Translations under genes and position numbers: made by a program
Assembly: GCA_015654495.1 (NCBI GenBank)
Contig: JAATGW010000335.1
Location: 1 to 25,640, forward strand
Direction of reading: 5' to 3'
DNA length: 25,640 nt
Source of the DNA: Chitinophagales bacterium
GTDB lineage: Bacteria; Bacteroidota; Bacteroidia; Chitinophagales; Chitinophagaceae
Part shown: positions 1 to 6,786 of the stretch, piece by piece
Numbering within the stretch: the first letter of the stretch is position 1
Layout of the letters: every line of letters begins with the position of its first letter
The notes under the pieces: model-generated
What the model was told of the DNA's origin: nothing
What the model saw: the letters and a program-made list of their open reading frames with translations, nothing else
The model's database searches: none

Positions 1-119
1 ACTTTCAATTCTGTTTGTCCCGTAGGACTTAAAGTCCTGTTGCGGTAGTTGAGATACACAAAACCAATTGCCAGTAATACAACCAAAGACACGACTCCGA
101 TTATTATTTTCTTTTTCAT
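1..119 (-). CDS. N-terminus of membrane-anchored or exported protein (partial)
   Basis: The ATG lies at 119-117 on the minus strand and the frame stays open to the window edge, giving about 39 residues. The N-terminus is MKKK followed by a hydrophobic stretch (about residues 5-21, IIIGVVSLVVLLAIGFVY) and then a polar segment with NYRNRTLSP. This is a single N-terminal membrane anchor or an uncleaved signal sequence, so the protein probably acts in the periplasm or at the membrane. The residues after the anchor remind me of Bacteroidota DUF2911 proteins, but that is recall from a short fragment and is not firm. The gene is divergent from the hipB operon, and both promoters must lie in 120-515. 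Confidence 0.6.
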   Translation of the reverse strand, partial: MKKKIIIGVVSLVVLLAIGFVYLNYRNRTLSPTGQTELK

Positions 120-374
120 ACCCGATTATTTTAATTGATAAAGTATTCTGTAAGAACAAGTATAGGTCAGACTAATTAAAATTTGTTCATTCAGTGGTGG
201 TGATTGTAAGCTATAGAAGAAATGTTTCTGAAACAAATTATGAACGGAAGCCAGGATTCGTCTCTCGCATCGGGATTTTCGGCACGACATGAATTTTGAA
301 ACAACCTGAGTTTAGTTTGCTCCTTCCTATCTGTAATCCAGTGTTTAAAAACTCCTGCTAATTTATCTTTTGTT

Positions 375-392
375 TATACCCGAAAAGGTATA
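375..392. promoter_or_regulatory. hip operator O1 (TATACC-CGAAAA-GGTATA)
   Basis: This is an 18-bp palindrome with perfect 6-bp arms TATACC/GGTATA around a 6-bp spacer. It is the first of four such sites upstream of hipB. The arms resemble the known E. coli HipB operator TATCC-N8-GGATA, which also occurs in four copies before hipBA. Binding by the HipB-like protein encoded downstream is inferred. Confidence 0.8.
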
Positions 393-415
393 ATTCCTGT
401 ATTTTAATGCTGTAT

Positions 416-433
416 TATACCTGATCGGGTATA
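416..433. promoter_or_regulatory. hip operator O2 (TATACC-TGATCG-GGTATA)
   Basis: Second 18-bp palindrome, starting 41 bp after O1. The arms are identical to those of O1, and only the 6-bp centre differs (TGATCG). Arms conserved while the centre varies is what a dimeric HTH repressor site would show. Confidence 0.8.
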
Positions 434-455
434 AATAAGGTGTTTACTCCACCCT

Positions 456-473
456 TATACCTGAAAAGGTATA
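456..473. promoter_or_regulatory. hip operator O3 (TATACC-TGAAAA-GGTATA)
   Basis: Third 18-bp palindrome, starting 40 bp after O2, with identical arms and centre TGAAAA. The 40-41 bp period is close to four helical turns, so all sites face the same side of the DNA. Confidence 0.8.
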
Positions 474-495
474 GTAACGTTAAAATTGGTATATT

Positions 496-513
496 TATAC
501 CCGAAAGGGTATA
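496..513. promoter_or_regulatory. hip operator O4 (TATACC-CGAAAG-GGTATA), abuts hipB start
   Basis: Fourth 18-bp palindrome, starting 40 bp after O3 and ending 2 bp before the hipB ATG at 516. It sits where the promoter -7 box or the 5' end of the transcript should be. It also argues against the upstream in-frame TTG at 486 as start, because the operator would then be coding. Confidence 0.8.
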
Positions 514-515
514 CA

Positions 516-953
516 ATGGAACAAGGCAATCATGTCTCCTATTTCGTTAAGTATATGCGGGCTAAAAACCGGCTCACGCAGGAGGACCTTGCACAGAAAG
601 CAGGAGTCGGACTTCGCTTTATCCGGGAGCTGGAGCAGGGAAAACAATCCCTTCGCATGGATAAAATTAATCAGGTCCTGGCTTTATTCGGATACCGTGT
701 GTCAATTGATACTACCCGTAAAAAGGATCAATGGGAAATCATCATGACGCAAATGAACCGTAACGTAAATGTATACCTGAAAAACAGCACTTCAATAGCA
801 GGTATACTGATGGATTATAAAATGGAAGAGCAACAGGTTAAATCCTGGAAGTTTATTTCCTCTGACAATATTAACCGGTACCGGGAAACAAAAGATGAAT
901 CACTGATACAGAACATTGACAACGCGGAAATTCAGAATGTGGAAAATAGTTGA
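516..953 (+). CDS. hipB: HipB-like HTH antitoxin/repressor with C-terminal extension
   Basis: A 145-aa protein. Residues 8-60 form a HipB/HTH_3-type helix-turn-helix, with LTQEDLAQKAGV leading into the recognition helix (about 31-41) and the FGYRV strand typical of HipB proteins. ATG 516 is preferred over TTG 486 because operator O4 lies between them. The role is inferred from the family: DNA-binding autorepressor of a Hip toxin-antitoxin operon and partner of the kinase. Residues 72-145 exceed the length of E. coli HipB (about 88 aa) and form an extra domain rich in predicted beta strands (NVNVYLKN, SIAGILMDY, VKSWKFIS, ending DNAEIQNVE). I cannot assign this extension. Its strand pattern loosely recalls an Sm/Hfq-like barrel. 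The gene is followed by hipS after 4 nt. Confidence 0.85.
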   Translation: MEQGNHVSYFVKYMRAKNRLTQEDLAQKAGVGLRFIRELEQGKQSLRMDKINQVLALFGYRVSIDTTRKKDQWEIIMTQMNRNVNVYLKNSTSIAGILMDYKMEEQQVKSWKFISSDNINRYRETKDESLIQNIDNAEIQNVENS

Positions 954-957
954 AGCT

Positions 958-1290
958 ATGAGAAAAGGAAATGTATTTTTTAAGGGAATAAAAGCAGGTA
1001 TTGTTTGGCAGGATGAAGATGGATATGGATTCAGATATGAAAAGGAATATCTCGAAAAAAAAGAGACTGAGCCAATCAGTTTGACACTCCCACTCAGAGT
1101 TCAGCCATACATAAGTAAAACCATTATACCCTTTTTTGATGGATTGATACCGGAAGGATGGTTATTGGATATTACTTTAAAAAACTGGAAACTGGATAAC
1201 CGGGATCGTATGGGTTTGCTGCTGGTAGCATGTAAAGATTGCATAGGAGCCGTAAGCATTGAAGGAGAAGAAGGAAAAGAGTATGAGTAG
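958..1290 (+). CDS. hipS: HipS-like protein (free HipA N-terminal subdomain 1)
   Basis: A 110-aa protein matching only the N-terminal subdomain of HipA kinases (couple_hipA/HipA_N1). It begins MRKGNVFFKGIKAGIVW, contains FFDGLIPEGW at 59-68, and ends the domain with the GA-V-S-I strand at 97-101. There is no kinase core. In E. coli O127 HipBST the equivalent stand-alone protein HipS is the antitoxin that blocks the HipT kinase, using a Trp inserted in its active site; W68 in the PEGW motif is the candidate equivalent here (inference). ATG 958 is chosen because it starts the conserved strand. An in-frame ATG at 937 would overlap hipB by 17 nt. The gene lies between hipB and hipT with 4-nt and 2-nt gaps, so the operon is probably translationally coupled. 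Confidence 0.85.
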   Translation: MRKGNVFFKGIKAGIVWQDEDGYGFRYEKEYLEKKETEPISLTLPLRVQPYISKTIIPFFDGLIPEGWLLDITLKNWKLDNRDRMGLLLVACKDCIGAVSIEGEEGKEYE

Positions 1291-1292
1291 AT

Positions 1293-2249
1293 ATGAAACA
1301 ACATAGATGTTTGTATTGCTACCAGTATCTTGAAAATACTGAACCTGACTTTCATGAAAAGTGCAGCCGGCATTTTTTTGGAACTCCTGTACCTCCGGTT
1401 TTAGATTATGATAACGACCAGATGCAGGAACTTGCACAGCAAATCGTAATAAAAAGCATTGCAGTAACAGGAGTGCAGCCCAAGCTCTCACTTGAAATTG
1501 AAAAAAATACAAATGATCCTAAAACATCAAAATTTACCATCGTAGGGTTATGGGGTAATTATATTCTGAAGCCACCGACCGCGACTTTCCCACATCTCCC
1601 GGAAAATGAAGACCTCACTATGCATATATCAGAATTAGCAGGAATCCCAACTGCTATGCATAGCCTTATCCGGTTGAAATCAGGCGAATTAGCATATCTA
1701 ACCAAAAGGTTTGACCGGCTTGAAAAAGAAAAGCTTGCCCAGGAAGATATGTGCCAGCTAACGGAAAAGCTCACCGAAGACAAATACAGAAGCTCGATGG
1801 AAAAGGTGGGTAAGCATATACTAAAATATTCATCGCGCCCCGGGTTGGATGTGGTCACATTTTTTGAATTGTCGTTACTCTGTTTCCTGACCGGCAATGC
1901 TGATATGCATTTGAAAAACTTTGCATTACTAACCAATCAGGAGAAGGAGATTATTTTATCACCGGCTTATGATCTGGTGAGTACGAAAGTAGCCATGCCT
2001 GAAGATCAGGAAGAAATGGCACTGACAATAAACGCAAAAAAAAGAAAATTGAAGAAAGCTGATTTCATGGCTATGGCAAAAACCCTGGGAATGGCGGAAC
2101 GTGCAGCTCAGAATTCATTACACAAACTGACCGGATTAATTAATGAAATGGAAAAATGGATCGATATTTCTTTTATACCGGATGCCGGCAAAGTAGTTTA
2201 CAAAAATATTATCCGCCAGAGTGCAGAAAAGCTTGGTTTACAACGATGA
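1293..2249 (+). CDS. hipT: HipT-like Ser/Thr kinase toxin (HipA C-terminal domains)
   Basis: A 318-aa HipA-family kinase lacking the N-terminal subdomain, which the preceding gene supplies. Residues 6-24 carry C6-x2-C9...H21-x2-C24, a possible small zinc-binding knuckle. The Gly-rich loop is A57-V-T59-G60-V-Q-P-K. A likely ATP-binding Lys is K93 in YILKPP. The catalytic loop is G201-N-A-D204-M-H206-L-K-N209-F, and the metal-binding Asp is D227 in LSPAYDLVS. All residues needed for kinase activity are therefore present. HipA phosphorylates GltX and HipT phosphorylates TrpS; the target here is unknown. The frame differs from hipS and starts with its own CxxC module, so the split is not a recent frameshift of a full-length hipA. 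I see no terminator after it; padR begins 91 nt downstream. Confidence 0.88.
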   Translation: MKQHRCLYCYQYLENTEPDFHEKCSRHFFGTPVPPVLDYDNDQMQELAQQIVIKSIAVTGVQPKLSLEIEKNTNDPKTSKFTIVGLWGNYILKPPTATFPHLPENEDLTMHISELAGIPTAMHSLIRLKSGELAYLTKRFDRLEKEKLAQEDMCQLTEKLTEDKYRSSMEKVGKHILKYSSRPGLDVVTFFELSLLCFLTGNADMHLKNFALLTNQEKEIILSPAYDLVSTKVAMPEDQEEMALTINAKKRKLKKADFMAMAKTLGMAERAAQNSLHKLTGLINEMEKWIDISFIPDAGKVVYKNIIRQSAEKLGLQR

Positions 2250-2340
2250 ATGACCTGTTAAATCCTTAAATAATGTAAAGCTCATTTTATGATCAATTTT
2301 TTTTCAATAATTTTCCTACATTTAGATATAATTATTTCAG

Positions 2341-2679
2341 ATGAAGAAATTTCAACTCGGGGAATTTGAGGAAGTTGTTTTGCTGGTCATAGGAATTCTG
2401 CAAGGGGAAGCTTATGGATTCGCGATTAAGCTGGAAATCGAAAAACGCTTGTCCCGGACTGTTAGTATGGGCGCTTTGCATACGGCTCTTCTAAGACTTG
2501 AAGAAAAAGGATATGCAAAATCTTTCGCCGGAGAACAGACAATGGAACGTGCAGGAAGGCCACGGCGATATTTTGAAATTACAGCACTGGGAAAAAAAGC
2601 GTGGGAATACACCCGGGCTTCCCGTGAAGAATTATGGAAAGCTTTGCCCGGAAACCTATGGAATGTTGGAAAAGCTTAA
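2341..2679 (+). CDS. PadR-family transcriptional regulator
   Basis: A 112-aa winged-helix protein. The PadR core is evident: an LGEFEEVVLLVIGIL helix, AYGFAIKLEIEKR, the SMGALHTALLRLEEKGY recognition region (about residues 47-63), then the RAGRPRRYFEITALGKKAW wing and helix (70-88). It has only a short C-terminal tail, as expected for small PadR proteins. In Bacteroidota such genes often precede a prefix-domain FtsX permease and probably control it. Here the stop codon overlaps the permease start by 17 nt. A TACATTTA sequence at 2317-2324 is a 7/8 match to the TAnnTTTG -7 box and lies 16 nt before the ATG, so the pair may have its own promoter. The inducing signal is unknown. Confidence 0.88.
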   Translation: MKKFQLGEFEEVVLLVIGILQGEAYGFAIKLEIEKRLSRTVSMGALHTALLRLEEKGYAKSFAGEQTMERAGRPRRYFEITALGKKAWEYTRASREELWKALPGNLWNVGKA

Positions 2680-5350
2680 AACAGTGGAAATGAAAAATGT
2701 TTCCTGGTTCGGACAGCTGCTGCTTTTTTTGTTCAGGCATTTTGTTGACCCGCGTATCCGTGATCATATCGAGGGGGATCTGCTGGAGCAATATTTTCAT
2801 TTACGTAGCTCCGGAAAAAAGAGTCGGGCGGAACGCCGCTTGATAGTTGACATATTTTCTTTACTGAGACCGTCGCTTATTCGTCGCATCAGTTTTAAAA
2901 AGAGTCTACCTCATAATGTAAATGCCATGATGAAAAACAACCTCAAAATCGCATTCAGAAATCTGAAATGGAACACGGTTTCTTCGATAATTAATATCGG
3001 AGGGCTTACAGTAGGAATTGCAGTAGCATTGCTTATTGGTTTTTGGGTATATGATGAAACCAGATTTAATACATTTCATGCGAACTATGCCCGTATTGGC
3101 CGGGTGTTACTAAAAGGAACGGATTCCAGGGATGGACCTTTTATCAGTTCATCACTTCCTTTTCCGCTGGCAACAGAACTTCAGTCTGGTTATGATTCCG
3201 TGTTTAAACACATCGTTCGTTCTTCATGGACCCAGGATTATATACTCACAGCAGGAGAAAAAAAATTATCAAGAAAAGGAAATTTTATAGATCCAGATGG
3301 GCCGGAAATGTTATCGCTGAAGATGCTGAAAGGAAGCCGGGCGGGTTTAAGTGATCTCCATTCAATTATGCTTTCTGAAAGCAGTGCCAGGGCTTTATTT
3401 GCTGAAGCCGACCCGAGAGGCCGTACCGTAACAATCAATAATAAAACAGCGGTCAAAGTAACGGGTGTCTATGAAGACCTTCCCTTAAACACCGAATTCA
3501 ATTATATACAATTTTTCTCTCCGTGGGATCTCTGGGTACGTGAAAACGACTGGATTCTGGAGAGGGCAGCAACTAACTGGATGAATCATTTCCTTCGCAT
3601 TTATTGTGAATTAAAACCTGGAGTAAGTTTCCACACAGCAGACGGGACTATTGCGGACGCGGAAATAAAACATATAAAAGGCCTGGAAAATTATGCAGAG
3701 CAAACCGCGAGAAATCCGAAAGTATTTATTCATCCGATGAAGGATTGGCACCTCAGTCCTATCGACAGAAAAGCGATAACAGACCCAAAACCGATGAGGA
3801 TGCTTCGCATAGTAACTATAACGGGTTTATTTGTGCTGCTGCTGGCCTGTATTAATTTCATGAACCTCAGTACGGCCCGTTCTGAAAAACGTGCAAAGGA
3901 GGTAGGAATACGTAAAACAATCGGATCCCGCCGCAGTCAATTGATAGCACAGTTTTTCGCTGAGTCATTTATCGTCGTTATTTTATCTTTTATGCTGGCT
4001 TGCCTGCTGGCTGTCATAACACTGCCAATGTTTAACGGGCTAACCGGGAAAAATATCATTGTACCTTGGTCGAATATTTATTTCTGGTTTAGTTGCACCG
4101 GATTTATTGTAATCACGGGCTTAATCGCGGGAAGTTATCCGGCTTTTTATCTTTCTTCATTCCGGCCTATAAAAGTGTTGAAAGGAACTTTCAGAGTAGG
4201 AAGATTTGCTGCAGTTCCCAGAAAGATGCTGGTTGTACTGCAATTTACTTTTTCAATTGCGCTTATCATTTGTACACTGGTTATTTATCGTCAGTTGCAG
4301 CATGCCAAAAGCCGTCCCGTCGGCTATGATAGGGAAGGGTTGATTATGGTTGATATGCGATCAGAAGATTTTGAAGGCAAATACCAGCTTTTCCGCTCCG
4401 AATTTTTTAAAACAGGAGTTGTTGCTGGTGTTTCAGAGTCAAGAGGTATGGCTACCGAAGTTGTATCTGGTAACAGTGGCTTCGGGTGGAAAGGAAAAGA
4501 TCCTGATAATATGGAGAGTTTCGGCACGCTCCCCGTTACACATGAACACGGACAAACCATTGGCTGGCAGTTTGTGGGTGGTCGTGATTTTTCAGCAGCT
4601 AATATCAGCGATTCTTTCGGAGTTGTTATCAATGAAGCAGCCGCACATTTCATGGAATTAAAGAACCCTGTAGGAGAAATTATTACCTGGAAAAATCAGG
4701 ACCAACTTTACACGTATACTATACTGGGAGTTATCAGGGATGCTGTAATGGAATCCCCCTACAAACCGGTAGAACCCACTCTGTTTTTTATAAAAGCATT
4801 GAATGGAGGGGTCAGTTGTTTAAACATACGGGTAAAGCCTGGAATAGCGTTGAGCAAGGCACTACCTGCAATAGAGGAGGCCTTTAAAAAGGTGGTGCCG
4901 GCAGTTCCGTTTGAATACAAGTTTGCAGACGAAGAGTATGCAATGAAATTTGCTGCTGAAGAATATGTTGCAAATCTGGCAACATTCTCAGGACTACTTG
5001 CAGTTTTTATTTCCTGCCTCGGTTTGTTTGGTCTTGCATCCTATATAGCTGAGCAGCGAACAAAAGAAATCGGAATAAGAAAAGTTTTGGGTGCTTCTGT
5101 CTTTAATGTGTGGAGACTTTTATCAAAGGAGTTTGTAATGCCGGTTTTTATTTCTTTTTTAATTGCAGCTCCGGTTGCTTATTATTTTATGGCTGGCTGG
5201 TTGCAGGATTACCAGTACAGAACAAATCTGTCCTGGTGGATATTCATTGCCGCAGGTAGCGGTGCGTTGACGATAACATTGTTAACGGTAAGTTTCCAGT
5301 CTGTTAAAGCAGCACTCGCAAACCCGGTGAAGTCATTACGAACGGAATAG
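2663..5350 (+). CDS. MacB/FtsX-like ABC transporter permease with N-terminal prefix domain
   Basis: An 895-aa membrane protein from ATG 2663; the alternative ATG 2690 gives 886 aa. Residues about 13-80 form a soluble permease-prefix-type domain (HIEGDLLEQYF, then RRLIVDIFSLLRP). Two FtsX halves follow. The first has a TM around 107-130, a large periplasmic MacB_PCD-like region, and TMs near 381-403, 433-456, 475-500 and 522-543. The second has a periplasmic region and TMs near 771-796, 822-846 and 857-880. Both halves keep the cytoplasmic K-E-(V/I)-G-I-R-K-x-(I/L)-G motif that contacts the ATPase, near 415 and 803. The family moves or extrudes substrates or transmits force across the inner membrane. 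No ATPase gene is adjacent, so it must borrow one or work differently. It is co-transcribed with padR. Confidence 0.85.
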   Translation: MLEKLKTVEMKNVSWFGQLLLFLFRHFVDPRIRDHIEGDLLEQYFHLRSSGKKSRAERRLIVDIFSLLRPSLIRRISFKKSLPHNVNAMMKNNLKIAFRNLKWNTVSSIINIGGLTVGIAVALLIGFWVYDETRFNTFHANYARIGRVLLKGTDSRDGPFISSSLPFPLATELQSGYDSVFKHIVRSSWTQDYILTAGEKKLSRKGNFIDPDGPEMLSLKMLKGSRAGLSDLHSIMLSESSARALFAEADPRGRTVTINNKTAVKVTGVYEDLPLNTEFNYIQFFSPWDLWVRENDWILERAATNWMNHFLRIYCELKPGVSFHTADGTIADAEIKHIKGLENYAEQTARNPKVFIHPMKDWHLSPIDRKAITDPKPMRMLRIVTITGLFVLLLACINFMNLSTARSEKRAKEVGIRKTIGSRRSQLIAQFFAESFIVVILSFMLACLLAVITLPMFNGLTGKNIIVPWSNIYFWFSCTGFIVITGLIAGSYPAFYLSSFRPIKVLKGTFRVGRFAAVPRKMLVVLQFTFSIALIICTLVIYRQLQHAKSRPVGYDREGLIMVDMRSEDFEGKYQLFRSEFFKTGVVAGVSESRGMATEVVSGNSGFGWKGKDPDNMESFGTLPVTHEHGQTIGWQFVGGRDFSAANISDSFGVVINEAAAHFMELKNPVGEIITWKNQDQLYTYTILGVIRDAVMESPYKPVEPTLFFIKALNGGVSCLNIRVKPGIALSKALPAIEEAFKKVVPAVPFEYKFADEEYAMKFAAEEYVANLATFSGLLAVFISCLGLFGLASYIAEQRTKEIGIRKVLGASVFNVWRLLSKEFVMPVFISFLIAAPVAYYFMAGWLQDYQYRTNLSWWIFIAAGSGALTITLLTVSFQSVKAALANPVKSLRTE

Positions 5351-5375
5351 GCGATCCACGGTAGCTTTTACTATC

Positions 5376-5395
5376 GTATAAAAAAGTTTTTATAC
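5376..5395 (+). terminator. AT-rich hairpin after permease gene
   Basis: GTATAAAAA and TTTTTATAC form a perfect 9-bp inverted repeat with a 2-nt centre, 25 nt after the permease stop codon. It is weak because it is almost all A/T, and only mixed A/T follows. It may be a minor terminator or simply AT-rich sequence. Confidence 0.3.
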
Positions 5396-5594
5396 TCATT
5401 TTAAAAGGCATCTTACAAGATCTTGTATTTCTCACGACTTGATTGAACGTGTTTTTACATCATTCAACCATCATTTGCTAAAAACTAAATAAAGTGCGAT
5501 AATCTGAAAAGTCTTTTTTGGTTCACTTTCAATTCAGTGTGACGGGCATGCCCGACTGCGTCATTCAGGCGGGGATTCCTGTCGGGGCTACAAG

Positions 5595-5626
5595 CCCGCT
5601 GAAGCAAAAGCATCAGCGGGATTTCT
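5595..5626 (+). terminator. Rho-independent terminator-like hairpin upstream of adh
   Basis: CCCGCTGA (5595-5602) pairs perfectly with TCAGCGGG (5613-5620) around a 10-nt loop whose own GC/GC ends can extend the stem. ATTTCTTTTT follows. This is the classic form of an intrinsic terminator on the plus strand. It is 245 nt after the permease stop and 115 nt before the dehydrogenase start, so it either ends permease transcripts late or sits in a leader of the dehydrogenase. A competing hairpin GGGCT-ACA-AGCCC (5585-5597) shares bases 5595-5597 with its stem. Confidence 0.6.
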
Positions 5627-5644
5627 TTTTGGCCAGAAACTCCA

Positions 5645-5715
5645 AGCTTTGAGCCAGTAGCCAGCTTTTTAAACTTTCACTTACTTCGTATTTCGTAATT
5701 CGGACTTCCTACTTT
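5645..5715 (+). repeat. Intergenic repeat, copy 1
   Basis: The core ACTTCGTATTTCGTAATTCG (5683-5702) recurs at 6940-6959 with one mismatch. In both copies it follows an AACTTT/CTTTTACC-like stretch and is followed by a CTTC-x3-ACTTTT-like end. The two copies bracket the alcohol dehydrogenase gene in the same orientation. This copy ends about 20 bp before the ATG. It does not encode protein. Confidence 0.6.
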
Positions 5716-5734
5716 TAAAGAATAAAATCCCTGC

Positions 5735-6775
5735 ATGAAAGCAGCTTTCTACGAATCTTTTAAAGGCCCCATCACTATTACCAAATTGCCGGACCCTACT
5801 CCTGCTGAAAATGAAGTGATCATTCAGGTAAAAGCAACCGGCCTTTGCCGTAGCGACTGGCACGGTTGGCAGGGACATGATTCAGATATTCATTTGCCAC
5901 ATGTACCGGGGCATGAACTGGCTGGAACAATTGTAGCAACAGGCCGTGACATCAAACGGTGGAAAAAAGACGCAAGGGTTACCGTTCCTTTCTGCATTGG
6001 TTGCGGCAGCTGCGCTCAATGTACGCAGGGTCAACAACAGATTTGTGACCGGTATTATCAGCCGGGCTTTACAGGTTGGGGATCTTTTGCGGAATTTGTC
6101 CGCATCCCATATGCAGATAACAATCTCGTAAGCTTACCAGACAATATGGATTTTGTAACAGCAGCCTTACTTGGTTGCCGCTTCATTACCGCGTGGCGGG
6201 GGCTAACCGCACAGGGAGGTTTAAAGGCTGGCGATTTTATTGCCATTTACGGTTGTGGCGGCGTTGGAGTATCTGCGATCATGATCGCCACCGCAGTAGG
6301 GGCGGTACCTATCGCTATTGACATAGATAATGATAAACTGGAATTTGCAAAAACAATTGGTGCAGCCTATACGATCAATTCCCGTGAAGTAAATCAGGTA
6401 CCCGAGGCCGTTATTCAACTTACAAAAGGCGGCGCCCATGTTTCAGTGGATGCTTTGGGTAGTTGGGAAACCTGCAACAATTCCATACGTTGTTTGCGTA
6501 AACAAGGCAAGCATGTACAGTTGGGCCTGATGGCAGGAGCTGAAGCTAATCCACCGATACCGATGAGCGATGTAATTTCTAAGGAGCTTCAAATAATCGG
6601 AAGCCATGGTATGCAGGCTCATCAGTATTCCACGATGATGGAATGGATCAGCGCCGGGAAAATGCATCCTGAAAGATTACTCGGCAGAATTATTACCCTG
6701 GAAGAAAGTTGCGGGGCGCTTACCGATCTCAACAATTTCAGGCAAACCGGTGTTACAGTTATTCGGCCCCACTGA
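5735..6775 (+). CDS. Zinc-dependent alcohol dehydrogenase (MDR family)
   Basis: A 346-aa medium-chain dehydrogenase of full family length. Catalytic zinc ligands are C38 (GLCRSDWHG), H60 with E61 (PGHE) and C148 (LLGCRF). The structural zinc site is C90-x2-C93-x2-C96-x7-C104. The Rossmann motif is G173-C-G-G-V-G178, followed by AIDID, where acidic D196 suggests NAD rather than NADP. It probably oxidises or reduces alcohols or aldehydes in the cytoplasm; the substrate cannot be read from sequence. ATG 5735 gives the canonical MKAAFYESF start. It stands alone, between two copies of an intergenic repeat and downstream of a terminator-like hairpin. The next gene is convergent. Confidence 0.9.
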   Translation: MKAAFYESFKGPITITKLPDPTPAENEVIIQVKATGLCRSDWHGWQGHDSDIHLPHVPGHELAGTIVATGRDIKRWKKDARVTVPFCIGCGSCAQCTQGQQQICDRYYQPGFTGWGSFAEFVRIPYADNNLVSLPDNMDFVTAALLGCRFITAWRGLTAQGGLKAGDFIAIYGCGGVGVSAIMIATAVGAVPIAIDIDNDKLEFAKTIGAAYTINSREVNQVPEAVIQLTKGGAHVSVDALGSWETCNNSIRCLRKQGKHVQLGLMAGAEANPPIPMSDVISKELQIIGSHGMQAHQYSTMMEWISAGKMHPERLLGRIITLEESCGALTDLNNFRQTGVTVIRPH

Positions 6776-6786
6776 TACCGGTGGGG
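6767..6786 (+). terminator. Hairpin spanning the adh stop codon
   Basis: CCCCAC (6767-6772) and GTGGGG (6781-6786) form a perfect 6-bp GC-rich stem, with the TGA stop in the 8-nt loop. No T-run follows, so it is not a standard intrinsic terminator. It might stabilise the 3' end or assist termination. Confidence 0.3.

Larger units (their letters stand above)
120..515. other. Divergent intergenic region with hip operator array
   Basis: This 396-bp AT-rich gap separates the minus-strand gene ending its 5' side at 119 from hipB at 516. The right 140 bp hold four 18-bp palindromes, listed separately. In 120-374 I see no gene and no clear hairpin. A TATATTTA box at 490-497, 7 of 8 to the Bacteroidota -7 box TAnnTTTG, overlaps the start of the fourth palindrome. 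A repressor bound there would probably occlude the hip promoter. Confidence 0.6.
5351..5734. other. Intergenic region between permease and alcohol dehydrogenase
   Basis: A 384-bp gap without a gene. From left to right it holds an AT-rich 9-bp inverted repeat at 5376-5395 that may end permease transcription, a perfect 14-bp palindrome TACAAGATCTTGTA at 5414-5427, and a GC-rich block at 5541-5620. That block has a 12-bp palindrome CGGGCATGCCCG (5543-5554) and two overlapping hairpins, one followed by a T-rich run. Finally there is copy 1 of an intergenic repeat (5645-5715). The GC-rich block differs sharply from its surroundings. Confidence 0.6.

Noticed and set aside
375..513. Four short repeats with 22-23 bp spacers, resembling a mini CRISPR array
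   Set aside because: The repeats are only 18 bp and palindromic, the spacers are AT-rich and too short, there are no cas genes, and the array ends at an HTH gene start. Operators explain it.
772..783. TATACCTGAAAA inside hipB, identical to two thirds of operator O3
   Set aside because: The second arm is absent at the right distance (GGTATA appears only at 801-806) and it lies in coding sequence. Probably chance.
958..2249. hipS/hipT as one hipA broken by frameshift
   Set aside because: hipT has its own start and a CxxC module at the junction, and the split matches the HipBST architecture.
5735..6775. adh as a composite mobile unit bounded by the repeats
   Set aside because: The repeats are short, in direct orientation, without transposase or target duplication.
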